Shown: piece after piece, positions 23,425-31,683 of the stretch
Layout of the letters: each line of letters opens with the position of its first letter
Numbering within the stretch: position 1 is the stretch's first letter
DNA from: Chitinophagales bacterium
Lineage (GTDB): Bacteria; Bacteroidota; Bacteroidia; Chitinophagales; Saprospiraceae
DNA: 33,141 bases
Assembly (NCBI GenBank): GCA_013297745.1
Contig: JAAFIM010000043.1
Span: forward strand, 1 to 33,141
Direction of reading: 5' to 3'
Translations under genes and position numbers: made by a program
The notes under the pieces: generated by a model
What the model was told of the DNA's origin: nothing
The model's database searches: none
The model's input: only the letters and a program-made list of their open reading frames with translations

Positions 23425-25239
23425 ATGCAGCTAAGAATAAGTTTTAAAGATATTTTCCCTGATGAAACGCCAAAAGCTAAGTTTGAAGAATATTTGGTGG
23501 GTATAGAAAAATCTATTTTATTGAGAGTAGCCACTGATTTAATATCTAAAGGAAATCATCAAATTTCATTAGAAAAATGGTTTGACTCGTCAGCAAAAAC
23601 AATGAGAGATAATTTTATTTATGCGGATATAGAACTTCGTTTTTCAAAATTTGCAATGAAAAACCAAGAAATGGGGTTTATTAATAGAATAAGTAGCCTT
23701 CGTTTTTTTGAGTATTTGTTGCCAATGGAAGATAATAATTCTGTGTCAATATTATCTAACTTTCAACAAAAACTGCAAATTTTTCAAGCTTATCTTTGGC
23801 TTAATGAACAGCAAAATGAAAATGAAAAAAAATTTATTGAAAGCATAAAGAAAAGCAGTTTTTTTGCTAATAAATCTACTTTTCTTATTTTGCCAACACA
23901 ACAATTTGGACAAAATTATAATGACCCATATTTACCTGCTTTCTTGCTTGGGCAAAATTTTCATAGTTATTATATCAATAACTATGAATTTCGCGATGTG
24001 CTTTATGCTCAAATAGTTAAAGCTTGTGAATTATTCCAATTTTTAGAATCTCGCCAAGATTTAAAACTTTATTTAACAAAGTTTTTAGAAAATACAAAGT
24101 CTAAAACTTGGGAAGATTACTTAAGAAAGTTTTTGCCTTTAATTCGGCACAAAAATGAATTTAAAAGTGCTTTATTAGTGATAGAAGAGGCTGACATCAG
24201 AGAATTTATAGCTGATTTTGTTTTACAAGCGGATGATACTGATACAGACAAAGATTTTAGGGCAATTCGCGCAAAGCCTATTTTTAAAGACTTGAAAAAA
24301 GAAAATACATATCATATTGTTTTTGAGCTATTTTTGCTTGAAAAAATGTATAGTGTTATGTTTTTTACTTTAAAGGATATTGATAAACAATTGCTTAAAA
24401 CTGGCGAGGCTGTTAAACTTAATAGGAAGGGAGAAGAAGAACCCTTTAAAAGTTTCTATGGTTCGGAGTTTGTAGAAAAATGGCTCTTATACAAAATGTT
24501 AGAAAATATATTTTCTAATTTGGATTTTAAATTTGAGAAAGGCAATAATTTAACATTTGAAGGTGAGCCTGATTTTTATGCGCTACAAGGGGAAAATGTT
24601 TATTTATTTGAATGCAAAGATACTTTGGTTAATGCAGAAGTAAAACACTCTTATGACTTCCTAGAAATAGAGAAAGAGATAAAGAAGAAGTTGTATTGGA
24701 AACAAGGGAAAACAAAACAAGGGGAAATAAAAGAAGAGTCAAAGGCAATACGCCAGCTTTTAAACAATGCTGAACGTATATTGAGCAATTTTAAAGAATT
24801 TAAATTTGACAAAGAGGATAAGAAAATTTATCCTATTGTGGTTGTAGATTCTCAAAGTATTAATTCTTTAGGCGTAAATAGTTTATTGCGCCATTGGTTT
24901 GATGAAGAGCTTACTGCACTGAAAAAAGCAAAGCCAGATTTGAAATGGCAAAACGTTAGACCAATTGTCTTAGTTGATATGGATACGTTTATCTTGTATC
25001 AAACTGCGTTAGCAAATGGAAGTCTTGTACTGCATCAACTGCTTGATAAATATATAGAATTTACGACTTTAAATGTAGAAGAATATAAAATGGGAGGAAA
25101 GGAATTATTGGAACAACATTATCTTGATGTCGTAAAACCTTTTTCTTTTTTTATGCAGGAAAGGTATTCTAATTTTATCACTTTAGATAAATTGAAGGAA
25201 TACGGAAAATTGTTGTTTACTGATGATGATAATGTATAA
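23425..25239 (+). CDS. Unrecognised 604-residue protein with PD-(D/E)XK-type nuclease motif
   Basis: No signal peptide or membrane segment, so probably cytoplasmic. Residues 1 to about 340 are charged and helix-rich with no domain I recognise. At about 350-400 the order is EFVEKWLLYKMLENIF (helix with Glu), GEPDFYAL (Asp383), then VYLFECKDT (Glu396, Lys398), which fits the PD-(D/E)XK fold active site PD-x12-ExK. The last 200 residues include a Lys/Glu-rich helix and a beta stretch YPIVVVDSQ, perhaps part of the same fold. Codon use is visibly more A/T-rich than in the metabolic genes nearby. The gene stands alone behind a cluster of mobile-type repeats and ahead of a bidirectional terminator. 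Function unknown; a nuclease in defence or DNA processing is inference. Confidence 0.75.
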   Translation: MQLRISFKDIFPDETPKAKFEEYLVGIEKSILLRVATDLISKGNHQISLEKWFDSSAKTMRDNFIYADIELRFSKFAMKNQEMGFINRISSLRFFEYLLPMEDNNSVSILSNFQQKLQIFQAYLWLNEQQNENEKKFIESIKKSSFFANKSTFLILPTQQFGQNYNDPYLPAFLLGQNFHSYYINNYEFRDVLYAQIVKACELFQFLESRQDLKLYLTKFLENTKSKTWEDYLRKFLPLIRHKNEFKSALLVIEEADIREFIADFVLQADDTDTDKDFRAIRAKPIFKDLKKENTYHIVFELFLLEKMYSVMFFTLKDIDKQLLKTGEAVKLNRKGEEEPFKSFYGSEFVEKWLLYKMLENIFSNLDFKFEKGNNLTFEGEPDFYALQGENVYLFECKDTLVNAEVKHSYDFLEIEKEIKKKLYWKQGKTKQGEIKEESKAIRQLLNNAERILSNFKEFKFDKEDKKIYPIVVVDSQSINSLGVNSLLRHWFDEELTALKKAKPDLKWQNVRPIVLVDMDTFILYQTALANGSLVLHQLLDKYIEFTTLNVEEYKMGGKELLEQHYLDVVKPFSFFMQERYSNFITLDKLKEYGKLLFTDDDNV

Positions 25240-25256
25240 AGTTTACTTTTATGTGT

Positions 25257-25301
25257 GGTTTTAACCCACCTCAACCTGTCCTTAAAAAAGGAGGGAGACT
25301 T
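25257..25301. repeat. Short dispersed intergenic repeat, copy 2
   Basis: GGTTTTAACCCACCTCAACC followed by CCTTAAAAAAGGAGGGAGACTT matches 22029-22095 apart from the 22-bp insert there. It begins 17 bp past the stop codon of the nuclease-like gene. The CCTT(A)nAAGG part can form a weak hairpin. Confidence 0.6.
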
Positions 25302-25311
25302 TCGGAAAAAT

Positions 25312-25353
25312 AAAAAAGCCCTTTCCTGCACTAATACGGGAAAGGGCTTTTTT
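25312..25353. terminator. Bidirectional terminator between the nuclease-like gene and fbaB
   Basis: A perfect 15-bp stem (AAAAAAGCCCTTTCC and its complement) with a 12-base loop. It has A-rich and T-rich flanks, so it can end transcripts from both strands. It lies between two convergent genes, 20 bp before the fbaB stop. Confidence 0.9.
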
Positions 25354-25372
25354 TATAAAAAAATTTCAGTGC

Positions 25373-26434
25373 TTAGGCAATAGTTACCTCGTCGCACAAA
25401 TATACATCTTGTACAGTATGGATGATTTTTATCCCTTCATCAAGCGGCTTTTGAAACGCTTTCCGTCCCAAAATAAGCCCCATTCCCCCAGCGCGTTTGT
25501 TGATAACTGCTGTTTCGGTGGCTTCTTGCAGGTCGTTGGAGGTAGAACCGCCCCCAGAGTTGATAAGTCCACAACGCCCCATATAACAATTGGCTACTTG
25601 ATAGCGGCATAAGTCGATAGGGTGAGGGGTAGAAAGCTGCGAATACATTTTTTTATCCGATTTGCCAAAGTTGAGGGCGGTAAATCCCCCGTTGCAATCG
25701 GGTAGTTTTTGTTTGATAATATCCGCTTGTATAGTGCAGCCCAAGTGGTTGGCTTGTCCTGTAAGGTCAGCAGCGGTGTGATAGTCAATTCCATCTTTTT
25801 TGAACCCGTTATTGCGGGTATAACACCACAAAATGGTAGCCATTCCCAACTCGTGGGCATACTCAAACGCTTCAGCTATCTCTATTAGTTGGCGGTTGCT
25901 TTCTTCAGAACCAAAATACACGGTTGCACCTATGGCTACTGCGCCCATATCCCAAGCATTTTTGACCGTACCGAATAGAATTTGGTCGTGTTTATTGGGG
26001 TAAGTCATCAACTCGTTATGATTTATTTTCACCACGAAGGGGATTTTGTGGGCGTATTTTCTACTTACCATACCCAAAACCCCAAAAGTACTGGCCACAG
26101 CACTACAGCCAGCTTCCAAACCCAATTTAACGATGTTTTCGGGGTCAAAATAGGCAGGGTTGGGGGCGAAAGATGCGCCTGCTGTATGCTCTATACCTTG
26201 GTCAACGGGCAAAATGGAGATATAACCTGTTCCTGCCAAGCGGCCGCTATCATAAATACTAGCCAAACTGCGTAAAGTTTGATTGTTGCGATTACTTTCT
26301 TTCCACACGTGGTCGATAAAGTGGGGGGTGGGGAGTTGCAAACTTGATTTAGGGAAAGTATTGCATTGGTGTTGGAGCAGGTATTGGCTTTTTTCGTCGC
26401 CCAATATGCTGCTAATGTTGCTGATTAAGCTCAT
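25373..26434 (-). CDS. fbaB: Class I fructose-bisphosphate aldolase (FbaB/DhnA type)
   Basis: A 353-residue cytoplasmic enzyme splitting fructose-1,6-bisphosphate into dihydroxyacetone phosphate and glyceraldehyde-3-phosphate in glycolysis and the reverse in gluconeogenesis. [71 protein letters not shown] and [18 protein letters not shown] follow the E. coli FbaB sequence closely as I remember it. Class I enzymes form a Schiff base on a Lys and need no metal. Length is typical of FbaB. It is the last gene of the minus-strand series, 68 bp after the small lipoprotein, and faces the nuclease-like gene across a bidirectional terminator. Confidence 0.95.
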   Translation of the reverse strand: MSLISNISSILGDEKSQYLLQHQCNTFPKSSLQLPTPHFIDHVWKESNRNNQTLRSLASIYDSGRLAGTGYISILPVDQGIEHTAGASFAPNPAYFDPENIVKLGLEAGCSAVASTFGVLGMVSRKYAHKIPFVVKINHNELMTYPNKHDQILFGTVKNAWDMGAVAIGATVYFGSEESNRQLIEIAEAFEYAHELGMATILWCYTRNNGFKKDGIDYHTAADLTGQANHLGCTIQADIIKQKLPDCNGGFTALNFGKSDKKMYSQLSTPHPIDLCRYQVANCYMGRCGLINSGGGSTSNDLQEATETAVINKRAGGMGLILGRKAFQKPLDEGIKIIHTVQDVYLCDEVTIA

Positions 26435-26502
26435 TTTTAGCTAAAAAAGTTGATTATTTCGGTGCGAAACCGTATTTATAATAAAATTTTTGTTTTAAAC
26501 CC

Positions 26503-26985
26503 CTAATTGGCGGCTGTGGTATCCACGTCTGGATGTTCGCTGCCCAAAGTATCCGCTTGTCCACTGCTGATTCGGTCGCTTTGATTGTTGGGGATATGCA
26601 ATTCGGCATAATAGATTAGCAACCATTTTTTGCCGCTAGCGTCCAAGTTGTAATTGCGTTCTGCTATAAAAGCATTTTGATAGATAATCCGCTCACGGGC
26701 AAATTTTTCATCAATTTGTAAAATAATTTTTAAGTCTGGGTCTTCTTTTTTTAGCGGTATTTGAAGTTTCCAATTGCTTTCGTCCCATATTTTTTCTTTG
26801 CCTTCTGACGAAAGCCCAGCCATAGGAAATTCTATTCTTTGGAGTTGAAAAATGCTGTCTTTATAAAATTGTTCATAAAAAGCGTTGAAATCTTCTTTAC
26901 CGTTAGCATCGGTTTTGATTTTTTTTCCACAAGCAGAAAGCAACACTATGCACAATAGCGCGCAGAAAAGAGCTAATTTTTTCAT
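26503..26985 (-). CDS. Small lipoprotein, probably DUF4348 family
   Basis: A 160-residue protein with a lipoprotein signal peptide (IVLLSAC, Cys19), so likely anchored in the envelope. The segment DFNAFYEQFYKDSIFQLQRI followed by EFPMAG resembles the DUF4348 family (F..F...F..D..FQ..RI.FP), known in Bacteroides and of unknown function. The rest (DESNWKLQIPLKKEDP, WLLIYYAELHI) is a plausible beta-rich domain. The family call is from memory of the pattern and is not certain. It lies 46 bp after the PPTase gene and may be cotranscribed. Confidence 0.65.
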   Translation of the reverse strand: MKKLALFCALLCIVLLSACGKKIKTDANGKEDFNAFYEQFYKDSIFQLQRIEFPMAGLSSEGKEKIWDESNWKLQIPLKKEDPDLKIILQIDEKFARERIIYQNAFIAERNYNLDASGKKWLLIYYAELHIPNNQSDRISSGQADTLGSEHPDVDTTAAN

Positions 26986-27031
26986 TTTTTTTTATAATTT
27001 AGATTGTTTAAAAACTATTATTTCGTCATCT

Positions 27032-27661
27032 TTAATAAGCTACAACCGTGAAATGGTTACAACTTAAAGACAAAAATATCAGTTTATAGACCGCAAAAGT
27101 ACCGCTTTTTTCCAAATATGCAAATATATCCGCTTTTTTTTCTGGTATAAATGGGTCAATTTTTATCATTTCCGCATAATTAGCCAAACTTTCGCCCTTA
27201 ATTTTATACACGGCTTCTTTGGCAGCCCAATAGTAAGCAAAAAATAGAACTTGTTGGTCGGGTGCTAAACTTTCTGCGTGAATTAAACCATTTTGGTCTA
27301 CAAATTTTTTTTTCAAGCGCATAAATCTAGGGCTTATTTCTTCCACATCGATGCCCACAGGGCGGTTGTGCAGCGCCAATATACTGTATAAATGGTTGTG
27401 GCTTAAAGAAATATGCTGGGAATGATTAGCCAAAAAGGGTTTGCCCTGCTTGTTTTTTTCAATTTTTAGCCCCAACGCTTTTAAAAGGCAACGGCTCGAT
27501 AAATGGCTAAGTCTCGCGTGGCTGTGCTGATAGTGTTGGTTGAATAAAGCGAGCGTTTTTTTATCCCATTGCAATAAATCTAATAATTCTTGCTCTGTTT
27601 CTTCATTTTGCCAAGCATATATTTGTGGCTCGTTGTCTGCGGAATTTATGGTCAGTAACAA
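27032..27661 (-). CDS. 4'-phosphopantetheinyl transferase superfamily protein
   Basis: A 209-residue enzyme transferring the phosphopantetheine arm from coenzyme A to a Ser of acyl or peptidyl carrier proteins. The fold landmarks are PVGIDVEEIS (Mg-binding Asp105 and Glu107) and YYWAAKEAVYK (Glu149), with HISLSHNH before them. The length of about 210 fits the Sfp/AcpT-like type seen in Bacteroidota. The only reasonable start is TTG at 27661, 4 bp after the DUF5683 stop; upstream the frame is closed at 27682 and no ATG is available. That tight junction suggests translational coupling. The carrier protein it serves is not in this window. Confidence 0.88.
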   Translation of the reverse strand: MLLTINSADNEPQIYAWQNEETEQELLDLLQWDKKTLALFNQHYQHSHARLSHLSSRCLLKALGLKIEKNKQGKPFLANHSQHISLSHNHLYSILALHNRPVGIDVEEISPRFMRLKKKFVDQNGLIHAESLAPDQQVLFFAYYWAAKEAVYKIKGESLANYAEMIKIDPFIPEKKADIFAYLEKSGTFAVYKLIFLSLSCNHFTVVAY

Positions 27662-27665
27662 GATA

Positions 27666-28433
27666 TTAAAAAGAAAATTTTAGGGATAAAGTGGGTTGGA
27701 TAAAATTAAGGCTGGAGTTTTGGGTTGAATTGGTGGCTATTTGCGGGGTTAAGTTATCCATATTCCAAAACTTAGGTTGTATTTTGAGGGATAGATTGTC
27801 ATTGACTTCAAACGTTTTGAGGTGGGCATCTACAAACCCGTCAATGGCTATCAGCGCATAAACGCCCATACCTATCAAAAGGCTGCGTTCGTAAAGGTTT
27901 TGATACCGTTCTCTATTACTTTTGAGGTTGGCTGCATTGCCTGAAGGTCCAGTAGTTAATGGATTATTATCTACCGCATACAGGTATGCACGGCGGTATT
28001 TTAGGTAATTGATGCGGTTGTCATACACCCAATACGTAACCCCAGCTAAGGCTGTGTATACAATAGGCAATTTCCACCATTTTTTATTATAAATTTGCCC
28101 CGCGCTGGGTATAATTAGCCCCAAAAATAGCACTTGTCGTGGGCGGAGTTGGTCTAAACGGAAAGGTTTTTTTGCTATCGTATTTCCCCCCACATTATCT
28201 GCTGTTTTTTCGCTTGAAATGTCGTTGGTATCAGCTTTTGCGCTTATCATACGATTTTGAATTTTATACACAATTGTTGTATCATTATCCTCTTTGGGGC
28301 TTAGATTATTGTTGGTATTGTTGGGTTTAATCCCCGACATTTTCCCCCTTTTGATATTGTTGGTGTCGGGTTGGGCTTTTATACCAAAAATGCTCACAAA
28401 AAGTATAATCAATAGGGCTAAAAATGATTTCAT
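27666..28433 (-). CDS. DUF5683 membrane protein
   Basis: A 255-residue protein with a signal peptide (cleavage after KAQ, about residue 21), a low-complexity Asn/Asp-rich linker to about residue 90, then the DUF5683 region. PRQVLFLGLIIPSAGQIYNKKWWK and PIVYTALAGVTYWVYDNR form membrane-like segments, followed by YLKYRRAYLYAVDN and a second hydrophobic stretch (LLIGMGVYALIAIDGFVDAHL). Function is unknown. In Bacteroidota this gene is commonly near parB, as it is here, but with the CHAT gene between them. The last residues (LSLKFSF) end in Phe like an outer-membrane protein. Confidence 0.85.
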   Translation of the reverse strand: MKSFLALLIILFVSIFGIKAQPDTNNIKRGKMSGIKPNNTNNNLSPKEDNDTTIVYKIQNRMISAKADTNDISSEKTADNVGGNTIAKKPFRLDQLRPRQVLFLGLIIPSAGQIYNKKWWKLPIVYTALAGVTYWVYDNRINYLKYRRAYLYAVDNNPLTTGPSGNAANLKSNRERYQNLYERSLLIGMGVYALIAIDGFVDAHLKTFEVNDNLSLKIQPKFWNMDNLTPQIATNSTQNSSLNFIQPTLSLKFSF

Positions 28434-28474
28434 TGGGTTAATTTTTTTTGATAAAAAATAGGTTTTGGGTTAAA

Positions 28475-31400
28475 TTATCTGCGTAATTTTCGGCTGGTGT
28501 AAAAAAGACTTATCAATGTTAGCCCAATACCAACCAACCACCACTGCCAAACGGTTTTTTGGGCTATATTTATGGGATTGGTGTTGCCTTGTAGTACAAA
28601 TGCAGCCCAATAAAAGGGATGAGCGGCTAGTCCTTTGGCTTGTTTGAGGTAGGTTAGTTTGGCTTGACGCAAGGCTTCGGTTTTATCTTTGCCTTGGCTT
28701 AGATTGCTATAAAAATGTTGGGTGAAAAAAACGGCTGTTTTGTCATTCACTGACCACAAGCTGGTGATAATAGCTGGCGCGCCCGCATACATAAAACTTC
28801 GCCCCATACTAATTACCCCCTCACCGTGTTGGTAGCGACCCAAGCCTGTTTCGCAAGCGGATAAAACCACCAAATCTGCGGATAGGTCAAGGCTAGGAAT
28901 TTCATAAGCATACAACACATTATCTTCGCTGCTGTCGCGATTGGGGCAAAAATACAAACCTGAATAGGCTGGATTTTCATCCAAAACCCCGTGCATAGAT
29001 AAGTGGATGATATTGGCGGTGGAGATATTTGCTTTTAATTGGGTTTCGGTGGCGGTTTCATTGAAAAAAAATTGTCCTTTAAAAAACTTTTCTAACCATT
29101 CTACCTCTTTTTTTGTACCGTCCAACTCACTAAGCAAAGCAAAAATTTTTTCTTGGTCGCTTTTTGGGGGAATGGTTTTGGTTTGGTAAGTTGGTGCCAT
29201 TGCCAATAAATTGCTGTACTTAGAGGCTGGGCTTAACATATTTTCGCTCCAAATCGTAGCCGAATAGGCATAACTTATCCCCAATTTTTTTAGTAAATAG
29301 GGTAAATCTTGATATGTTTTTTTCCCTGCTTCTATTTTGTTGGAAGTTAATAGCAACTCAAAAGGTAGATAATGCAGTTTTCCGTCGGGCACGATGAGCA
29401 ATTTTTCGCAGTTGCTATCTTGTATTTTGGCTTCAAAGGGTTGGACTAAATCGGTATATAACCAATACGCGTCAGCCACAAATAGGCTAAAATTTTGGGT
29501 TAAATAGTTATGAATGTAGTACTCACCGCTTAATCGTTCCAAAAAATGGCTTAATCGGTTGTAGTATTGTTCATCAATGGCTATTTTATGTATGGCTACT
29601 TTTTGTTTGCTTATCGCCAAAGCGTATATATTATTTTTGCCCGCAAAGTAGTGCAACATCAACGATTTATCGTCCAACTGGGCTTGTATTGATTCTATTT
29701 TTGGCAATTTTTGCGCATATTTATACTCAAAATACTTGCTGTGTTGGGTTTTTAAGATGGTTTTGAGGCTATCTAATTTTTTTCTTTTTTGGGACAAAAT
29801 ATCCTGTTGTAGTTCTTTTTGTTTGCTATCGCTTTCGTGAGCTACTTGCGCTTCATAATAATTGACATCGTTGAGCAAAGACATTTCTTCGCTACGGAGT
29901 TGTTGGGGTATATTGGCAAAAGAGCGGGCTTTGTTTTCTTGCAAGCTTTCCAATAATAGCATAGATTTGCTTTTTTCGGACAAATAGTAAATTTCAGCTA
30001 TAGACAAATCATCCATTTTGCCCGTTTTATGCGCTTTTTGATAACAAATTTCTATAGCGGATTCATAAAAAAACATAGCATCATTCAACAATAACTCTTT
30101 CGCACCTTTGGTGGAATAAGATTGTTGTAGATTATCCAATAGCGCTATAGCCAAATTGACCTCTTTTTGATAGCTTTGTTGGGGTTGGTAGCGACGCAGC
30201 AACAGAATTTTTTGTTTCAAAACGTTCAAGGCGTTGATAGGGTCGGCTATATTAGCACTTTTTTTATATTCTTGGTAGGAGATATTTAGCATTTCTTCCG
30301 CTTCGGCTACAAACTGAAACGCATCATTTTCTCTTTGCAGATAGTCAGCCGCTTTGGAAAAAGCCAATAAAGCGGGTACATCAGAAGCGCCTATGCGGTT
30401 ATTTTTGTCGTTTTGCAAAAATTTTTCTACACCGCTTATCAATATATTTTCTATATTTTTGCTGTTTTGTCGCCGAATGGCTATTTCTACCTCGCAAGGG
30501 TGATAAAATTCTGGTCTTATATTGTTGGGGTCAGCGAGTTGTAGGGTCTGTTGGGCGGTGTCAAGGCGATTGCCCCAGCGCAAAAAATTATTGGTTTGTT
30601 GCCCATATAGATAATTTAACCAGTAATAATTCAGCATACCAGCCCGATTGGCAAATTTGCTTAGATATTTACGGGCTGAATTATACCATTTATCCGCTTC
30701 TTTATAATTGCCTTTTTTATTTTGATATTCACCCATTCTAATCTCAGCTATAGCTTTTGCTAAAGCCAAGCTGCTATCTTTTTGATAAGTTTCGTACTGC
30801 TCGCGTATCAACTCAAAACTACGTTCAAAATCCCCTTTTTGTTTCAAAATATCAAATTTCATCTCCAACATACTAGCTTTAACCTCTGCGGTAATACCTT
30901 TTATTTCCACAAATTCGTCTATGTAAAATGAAGCCAACTCAAAATTTTTTTCTAAGCCGTATAGGTTATATATCAACGAGGTATAACAAGATGTTGCGAG
31001 TGGGGGATTATTTATCTTTTTTTCTTTATACAAATTTATACTTTTTAGATAATACGTAGTGGCTTTATCGCCTTGGTGGCTTATATAAAAACATAACGTA
31101 CCTCTATAGCTAATGGTGGCTACCAAATTGCTCCAATCTTGATGGAGCGTAAAGATGCGTTCGGCGTGGTCAAAAATTTTATCGGTTGTTTCCGCTGAGC
31201 TAATGGTTATCAAATTATTGGACTGAACCACGTTCATATAATTTTCTAATAAATTTAAAACCGCATCTGTTTGATTGAATAAAGTAAGAAAGCTATCCAA
31301 AGCCAAAGTTTTTTCCCATTCTGCCGCCAATAGTTTGTCGGGGTGCAATATGCTATTGTACAAATAAAAACGAATGTAATTATTTTTTTGGGTTATATCG

Positions 31401-31564
31401 CCCCCGCCCAACTCATCGAGCATTAGTTTTTTGCTTAGCGGATAATTTTTGCTGTCAAAGGCTTTTTTTATAGCTGGGCTTAATCCCCAATTGTTGGGAT
31501 TTTGTGCTTTTAAGCCCAAAGACATAAGGATAAAAAGGCTGTAGAAAAGGGCTAATTTCATCAC
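28475..31564 (-). CDS. TPR-CHAT domain protein, signal peptide and C-terminal membrane anchor
   Basis: A 1029-residue protein. A signal peptide (LALFYSLFILMSLGLKAQ) is followed by a long helical region consistent with TPR repeats (about 140-560) and a coiled-coil stretch (about 570-620, QVAHESDSKQKELQQD). The CHAT domain occupies about 640-990, with the caspase-like dyad His858 (IIHLSMHG) and Cys904 (VVLSACETGLG), then YAGAPAIITSLWSV. A transmembrane helix near 1004-1022 (WWLVGIGLTLISLFY) followed by RKLRR would leave the CHAT domain outside the cytoplasm with the tail inside. CHAT proteins are clan CD cysteine peptidases; the substrate is unknown. A TATATTTG box (31614-31621) and the ParB terminator upstream indicate separate transcription. 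Confidence 0.93.
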   Translation of the reverse strand: MMKLALFYSLFILMSLGLKAQNPNNWGLSPAIKKAFDSKNYPLSKKLMLDELGGGDITQKNNYIRFYLYNSILHPDKLLAAEWEKTLALDSFLTLFNQTDAVLNLLENYMNVVQSNNLITISSAETTDKIFDHAERIFTLHQDWSNLVATISYRGTLCFYISHQGDKATTYYLKSINLYKEKKINNPPLATSCYTSLIYNLYGLEKNFELASFYIDEFVEIKGITAEVKASMLEMKFDILKQKGDFERSFELIREQYETYQKDSSLALAKAIAEIRMGEYQNKKGNYKEADKWYNSARKYLSKFANRAGMLNYYWLNYLYGQQTNNFLRWGNRLDTAQQTLQLADPNNIRPEFYHPCEVEIAIRRQNSKNIENILISGVEKFLQNDKNNRIGASDVPALLAFSKAADYLQRENDAFQFVAEAEEMLNISYQEYKKSANIADPINALNVLKQKILLLRRYQPQQSYQKEVNLAIALLDNLQQSYSTKGAKELLLNDAMFFYESAIEICYQKAHKTGKMDDLSIAEIYYLSEKSKSMLLLESLQENKARSFANIPQQLRSEEMSLLNDVNYYEAQVAHESDSKQKELQQDILSQKRKKLDSLKTILKTQHSKYFEYKYAQKLPKIESIQAQLDDKSLMLHYFAGKNNIYALAISKQKVAIHKIAIDEQYYNRLSHFLERLSGEYYIHNYLTQNFSLFVADAYWLYTDLVQPFEAKIQDSNCEKLLIVPDGKLHYLPFELLLTSNKIEAGKKTYQDLPYLLKKLGISYAYSATIWSENMLSPASKYSNLLAMAPTYQTKTIPPKSDQEKIFALLSELDGTKKEVEWLEKFFKGQFFFNETATETQLKANISTANIIHLSMHGVLDENPAYSGLYFCPNRDSSEDNVLYAYEIPSLDLSADLVVLSACETGLGRYQHGEGVISMGRSFMYAGAPAIITSLWSVNDKTAVFFTQHFYSNLSQGKDKTEALRQAKLTYLKQAKGLAAHPFYWAAFVLQGNTNPINIAQKTVWQWWLVGIGLTLISLFYTSRKLRR

Positions 31565-31613
31565 AAAAAAAAATTAATTGAAGGGTAAATGTTTGCTGCT
31601 GATTAAAGAACTG

Positions 31614-31621
31614 CAAATATA
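31614..31621 (-). promoter_or_regulatory. Bacteroidota -7 box (TATATTTG) for the CHAT gene
   Basis: Read on the minus strand, TATATTTG fits TAnnTTTG, with a TTG 17 bp upstream that lies in the 3' arm region of the parB terminator. It is 50 bp upstream of the CHAT start codon, so the gene is probably transcribed independently of parB. Confidence 0.5.
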
Positions 31622-31632
31622 GGCTAAAAAAT

Positions 31633-31665
31633 AAAAATCAACCACAATAAAGCGGTTGATTTTTT
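31633..31665 (-). terminator. Rho-independent terminator of parB
   Basis: An 11-bp perfect stem (AAAAATCAACC and GGTTGATTTTT) with a 10-base loop, T-rich on the 3' side on either strand. On minus it follows the parB stop by about 20 bp and separates parB from the CHAT gene. Confidence 0.8.
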
Positions 31666-31683
31666 ATAAAAAGGCAAAAATGG

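Noticed and set aside
28475-31564. CRISPR-associated TPR-CHAT (Craspase-like) system
   Set aside because: No cas gene or array is present, and this protein is predicted to be exported, unlike the CRISPR-linked ones.
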